Assembly: GCA_018971185.1 (NCBI GenBank)
Contig: JAGXBH010000001.1
Location: forward strand, 62,001-126,000
Reading direction: 5' to 3'
DNA length: 64,000 nucleotides
Source: Acidobacteriota bacterium
GTDB lineage: Bacteria > Actinomycetota > Acidimicrobiia > Acidimicrobiales > RAAP-2
In this document: in pieces, positions 61,937 to 64,000 of the stretch
How positions within the stretch are numbered: the first letter of the stretch is position 1
How the letters are laid out: each line of letters starts with the position of its first letter
Notes under the pieces: model-generated
The model's input: the letters and a program-made list of their open reading frames with translations, nothing else
The model's database searches: none
Told to the model about the DNA's origin: nothing
Translations under genes and position numbers: made by a program

Positions 61937-63037
61937 CTACTGGACGCGTACGGGCATCAGCAGATAACGGAACCGCACGTCCTCGACCCCGTGCACCATG
62001 GCGGGTCGCACCGCATCCGACATCTCAAGCACCACCTCGTCACCGACGACCGCTTCGATCCCGTCGATCAGGAACGAGGGGTTGAACGCAATGGTGAACT
62101 CCTCGCCTTGGTAGTCGGCATCCACGTTGTCCTCGATGTCACCCGTGTCGATACTCTGAGTTCGGATTTCGACGGACTTCTCTTTCATGGTGAGGCGCAC
62201 CGACGAGGTGGAGTCCTTCGCCAGTAACTTTGCTCGCTTGAGTGAGGTCAACAACGTGTCCTTGGCAACCCTTAGTTGATTTGGATAACTCGCCGGGATG
62301 AGTTGGAGGACGGAGGGATAGTTGCCGTCGATCAGGCGTGAGGCGATCGTGCTGGGTCCCACGATGAAACAGATTTCCGCCTCGGTGAGAATCACACCGA
62401 TCGACTCGTCGTCCGACAGGGGCGTCGCGGCTCGCTGCAGCTCTTGTAACGCACGGGCCGGCACCAGGAGGTCTTGGTTGGCGCCGATCCCAGCGACCCC
62501 AGGTACGTCTCGAACTGCCAAACGATAGGAGTCGGTGGCGATCAAACGCAGTGTATTGCTCTCGTGGGTGAACAACACACCGGTGAGCAACGGGCGTGCG
62601 TCGTCGTTGGCGGCGGCTCGAACGACCTGGCTCAATCCTTGGGTGAGGTCGTGTGCGGGGATGTCAGTTGTGACCCCCGCGACGGGGGGGAGATTCGGGT
62701 AGTCCATCACCGAATAGGTCCGTAGTGAGAACTTCGCTCGTCCGAGTGACACCTCAACGTTCTCGTCTTGGCTCGCGATAGTCACCGCGCCTGCCTCTAG
62801 TGAACGCACTGCGTCAACGATCAATCGCGCGGGAACCACGGCGGCGCCGTCCTCGATGCCGATCACATCGACGTTGGTACGGATCGTGATGTCGAGGTCG
62901 GTGCCCGTGACGGTCAGTTGATTCCCCGCCAGGGAGAGAAGGATGCCCGATGAAGCTCCGATGAGACGAGTTGCAACCACGCGGCTGGCGGCACTGAGTG
63001 CTTCGACCAGGAGGTCGCGCTCTGATTTGAACTTCAT
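61937..63037 (-). CDS. dnaN: DNA polymerase III beta sliding clamp
   Basis: The 366-residue clamp has three domains. Typical segments are LLSLAGNQLTVTGTDLDITI in domain 1, VVRAAANDDARPLLTGVLF at the start of domain 2, and a C-terminus of YLLMPVRV, which forms the peptide-binding edge. The ATG follows AAAGGCAG. It lies downstream of dnaA across the putative origin. Confidence 0.98.
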   Translation of the reverse strand: MKFKSERDLLVEALSAASRVVATRLIGASSGILLSLAGNQLTVTGTDLDITIRTNVDVIGIEDGAAVVPARLIVDAVRSLEAGAVTIASQDENVEVSLGRAKFSLRTYSVMDYPNLPPVAGVTTDIPAHDLTQGLSQVVRAAANDDARPLLTGVLFTHESNTLRLIATDSYRLAVRDVPGVAGIGANQDLLVPARALQELQRAATPLSDDESIGVILTEAEICFIVGPSTIASRLIDGNYPSVLQLIPASYPNQLRVAKDTLLTSLKRAKLLAKDSTSSVRLTMKEKSVEIRTQSIDTGDIEDNVDADYQGEEFTIAFNPSFLIDGIEAVVGDEVVLEMSDAVRPAMVHGVEDVRFRYLLMPVRVQ

Positions 63038-63288
63038 AGAACTGCCTTTCTTTGCTACTGAGGTTACGTGTGGATGGGTATATAGAAACTAGTGAGTAGT
63101 AGTAGGCCTGTGGATTTGTGGGTACTTTCGTGAAGTACCTGGTCGTACGTGACATGAACGTGAACGATTCCTCCACAGGCGTGTGGACACATCCTTCAAC
63201 CCCCCGGATTGAACCTTGAAGTTATGTGGAATACCGCTTATCTGACGCACGTTTATCAACAAGGGTCTCGCCATATTCTCCACAAGGA
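63038..63288. other. Putative replication origin (oriC) in the dnaA-dnaN spacer
   Basis: This 251-bp spacer has a cluster of DnaA-box-like 9-mers. TTATCAACA (63253-63261) and TTCTCCACA (63276-63284) differ by one base from TTATCCACA. Weaker copies with two mismatches are at 63069, 63109, 63169, 63182 and 63225 in both orientations. A run of three TAG triplets (63097-63105) is followed by GCC and the box TGTGGATTT (63109-63117), the layout of a DnaA-trio unwinding element. A TATATAGAAA stretch lies beside it. Confidence 0.75.
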
Positions 63289-64000
63289 TTACATCTCACC
63301 CTGGAGTTGCTGGGTGAGGGTGTTGATCTGGGTGAGGAGTTCGACGTTGAGGGTGATCTGCTCCTTAATCTTCTCCACCGCACTGATCACCGTGGTGTGA
63401 TTGCGCCCGTCGAAGATGCGCGCGATCATCGGATAGGAGTAGTTGTCCAACAGGTCGCGGATCAGGTACATGGCGACATGACGAGCTTGCACGAGGGGAC
63501 GGAGTCGCTTCGATCCAAGGACGTCGTTGACATCGAGGCCGTAGAAGTCGGCGACGGCCTTGACGATGGTCTCTGGTTTCAGAATGACGTGTTCGTGTCC
63601 GAGACCAGTGAGGTGCTTTTGGGCCAACTCCAGTGAGATGGGGACCTGGTGGAGATTCGAGAACGCTCGCAACATCGTGATCGAGCCCTCGAGCTCACGG
63701 ATGTTGTCACGGACGCGATGGGCGATCCATTCAGTGACGTCGTTGGGGAGGGTAATCCCCTCAGCCTCGGACTTCGAGCGCAGGATAGCGATCCGGGTCT
63801 CAAGGTCTGGTTGGTCGATATGGGTCACCAGACCCTGGAGCAATCGGCTACGGAATCGTTCTTGCAGTCCCGCCAAGTCACGCGGTGATCTGTCAGAGGT
63901 AAGGACGATCTGCTTTCCCTCGCTGTGCAAGGTGTTGTACGTGTGAAAGATCTCCTCATGGAAGGTCTCACCACGTGATTCCATGAATTGGATGTCGTCG
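63289..64000 (-). CDS. dnaA: Chromosomal replication initiator DnaA, C-terminal part (5' end outside window)
   Basis: The visible 237 residues begin at the Walker B region (DDIQF) of the AAA+ domain and run through sensor 1 (VLTSDRSPRDL), the arginine-finger box, sensor 2 and domain IV. The DNA-binding signature is QARHVAMYLIRDLL and GRNHTTVISAVEKI. In most DnaA proteins the signature starts GRDHTTV, so the Asp is Asn here. The end is followed by the putative origin and dnaN. Confidence 0.97.
   Translation of the reverse strand, partial: DDIQFMESRGETFHEEIFHTYNTLHSEGKQIVLTSDRSPRDLAGLQERFRSRLLQGLVTHIDQPDLETRIAILRSKSEAEGITLPNDVTEWIAHRVRDNIRELEGSITMLRAFSNLHQVPISLELAQKHLTGLGHEHVILKPETIVKAVADFYGLDVNDVLGSKRLRPLVQARHVAMYLIRDLLDNYSYPMIARIFDGRNHTTVISAVEKIKEQITLNVELLTQINTLTQQLQGEM

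Overview
The window is a compact, high-GC actinobacterial chromosome segment that ends inside the replication-origin region. The organism is inferred to be an actinobacterium outside the well-studied mycobacteria and streptomycetes, possibly an Acidimicrobiia-like lineage. The evidence is the dnaA-dnaN-recF-dciA-gyrB-gyrA order, SenX3/RegX3, CrgA, the FhaA/FhaB/PstP/PbpA/PknB block and heme-A synthesis genes. The class-level placement is a guess. Start codons are often GTG or TTG, many neighbours overlap by 4 bp, and many genes carry a TAnnnT -10 box 6-8 nt before the start codon, which implies leaderless mRNAs. No insertion sequence, integrase or CRISPR array is visible.

Layout from left to right. 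1-370: end of an amidase gene. 371-2120: a three-gene cytochrome b module, with the b6-like half and a divergent C-terminal half on separate genes plus a 60-residue membrane peptide. 2215-4688: divergent ctaA and ctaB, then a membrane-anchored thioredoxin. 4718-7714: a two-gene ABC exporter and serS. 7692-9715: senX3-regX3. 9791-14579: five overlapping genes for a type IV secretion-like machine (VirB2-like, VirB6-like, PrgI-like, VirB4-like and VirD4-like) without relaxase or cell-wall hydrolase, followed by a ROK-family kinase relative and tRNA-Arg(ACG). 15603-17951: GNAT acetyltransferase, HDAC-family deacetylase and UspA in one coupled operon. 18085-25784: metabolic genes (GH63 glycosidase, dienelactone hydrolase, class III aminotransferase, pirin), an ECF sigma/anti-sigma pair and a COG4705-type membrane protein.

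25790-32246: the cell-growth signalling block crgA, pknB, pbpA, pstP, fhaB, fhaA with a divergent tRNA-Leu(CAG). It matches the mycobacterial oriC-proximal block but lacks rodA and pknA. Its kinase ends in a collagen-like Gly-X-Thr tail and its phosphatase in a Thr-rich tail. 32583-38757: a VIT1-like transporter, two secreted Kelch/fibronectin-III proteins and a small cytochrome b561-like membrane protein. 39041-42098: a PspC/LiaF-like protein divergent from a PspC-histidine kinase and its NarL-type regulator, with two palindromes between them. 42282-46193: a DHA2-type transporter, a beta-hydroxyacid dehydrogenase, and a DODA-like dioxygenase divergent from a MarR regulator with a clear operator. 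46246-52546: a large secreted cysteine-repeat protein, a DUF2142 membrane protein and a tandem GT2 glycosyltransferase. 52671-55997: an AhpD-like protein, an ABC-F ATPase and an FrnE/DsbA-like oxidoreductase.

55994-64000: gyrA, gyrB, dciA, recF, dnaN and the 3' part of dnaA, all on the minus strand. The dnaA-dnaN spacer has a cluster of DnaA-box-like sites and a DnaA-trio-like element, so it is the likely oriC. Replication would run leftward through most of the window, making minus-strand genes co-directional with the fork and the secretion-like operon head-on.
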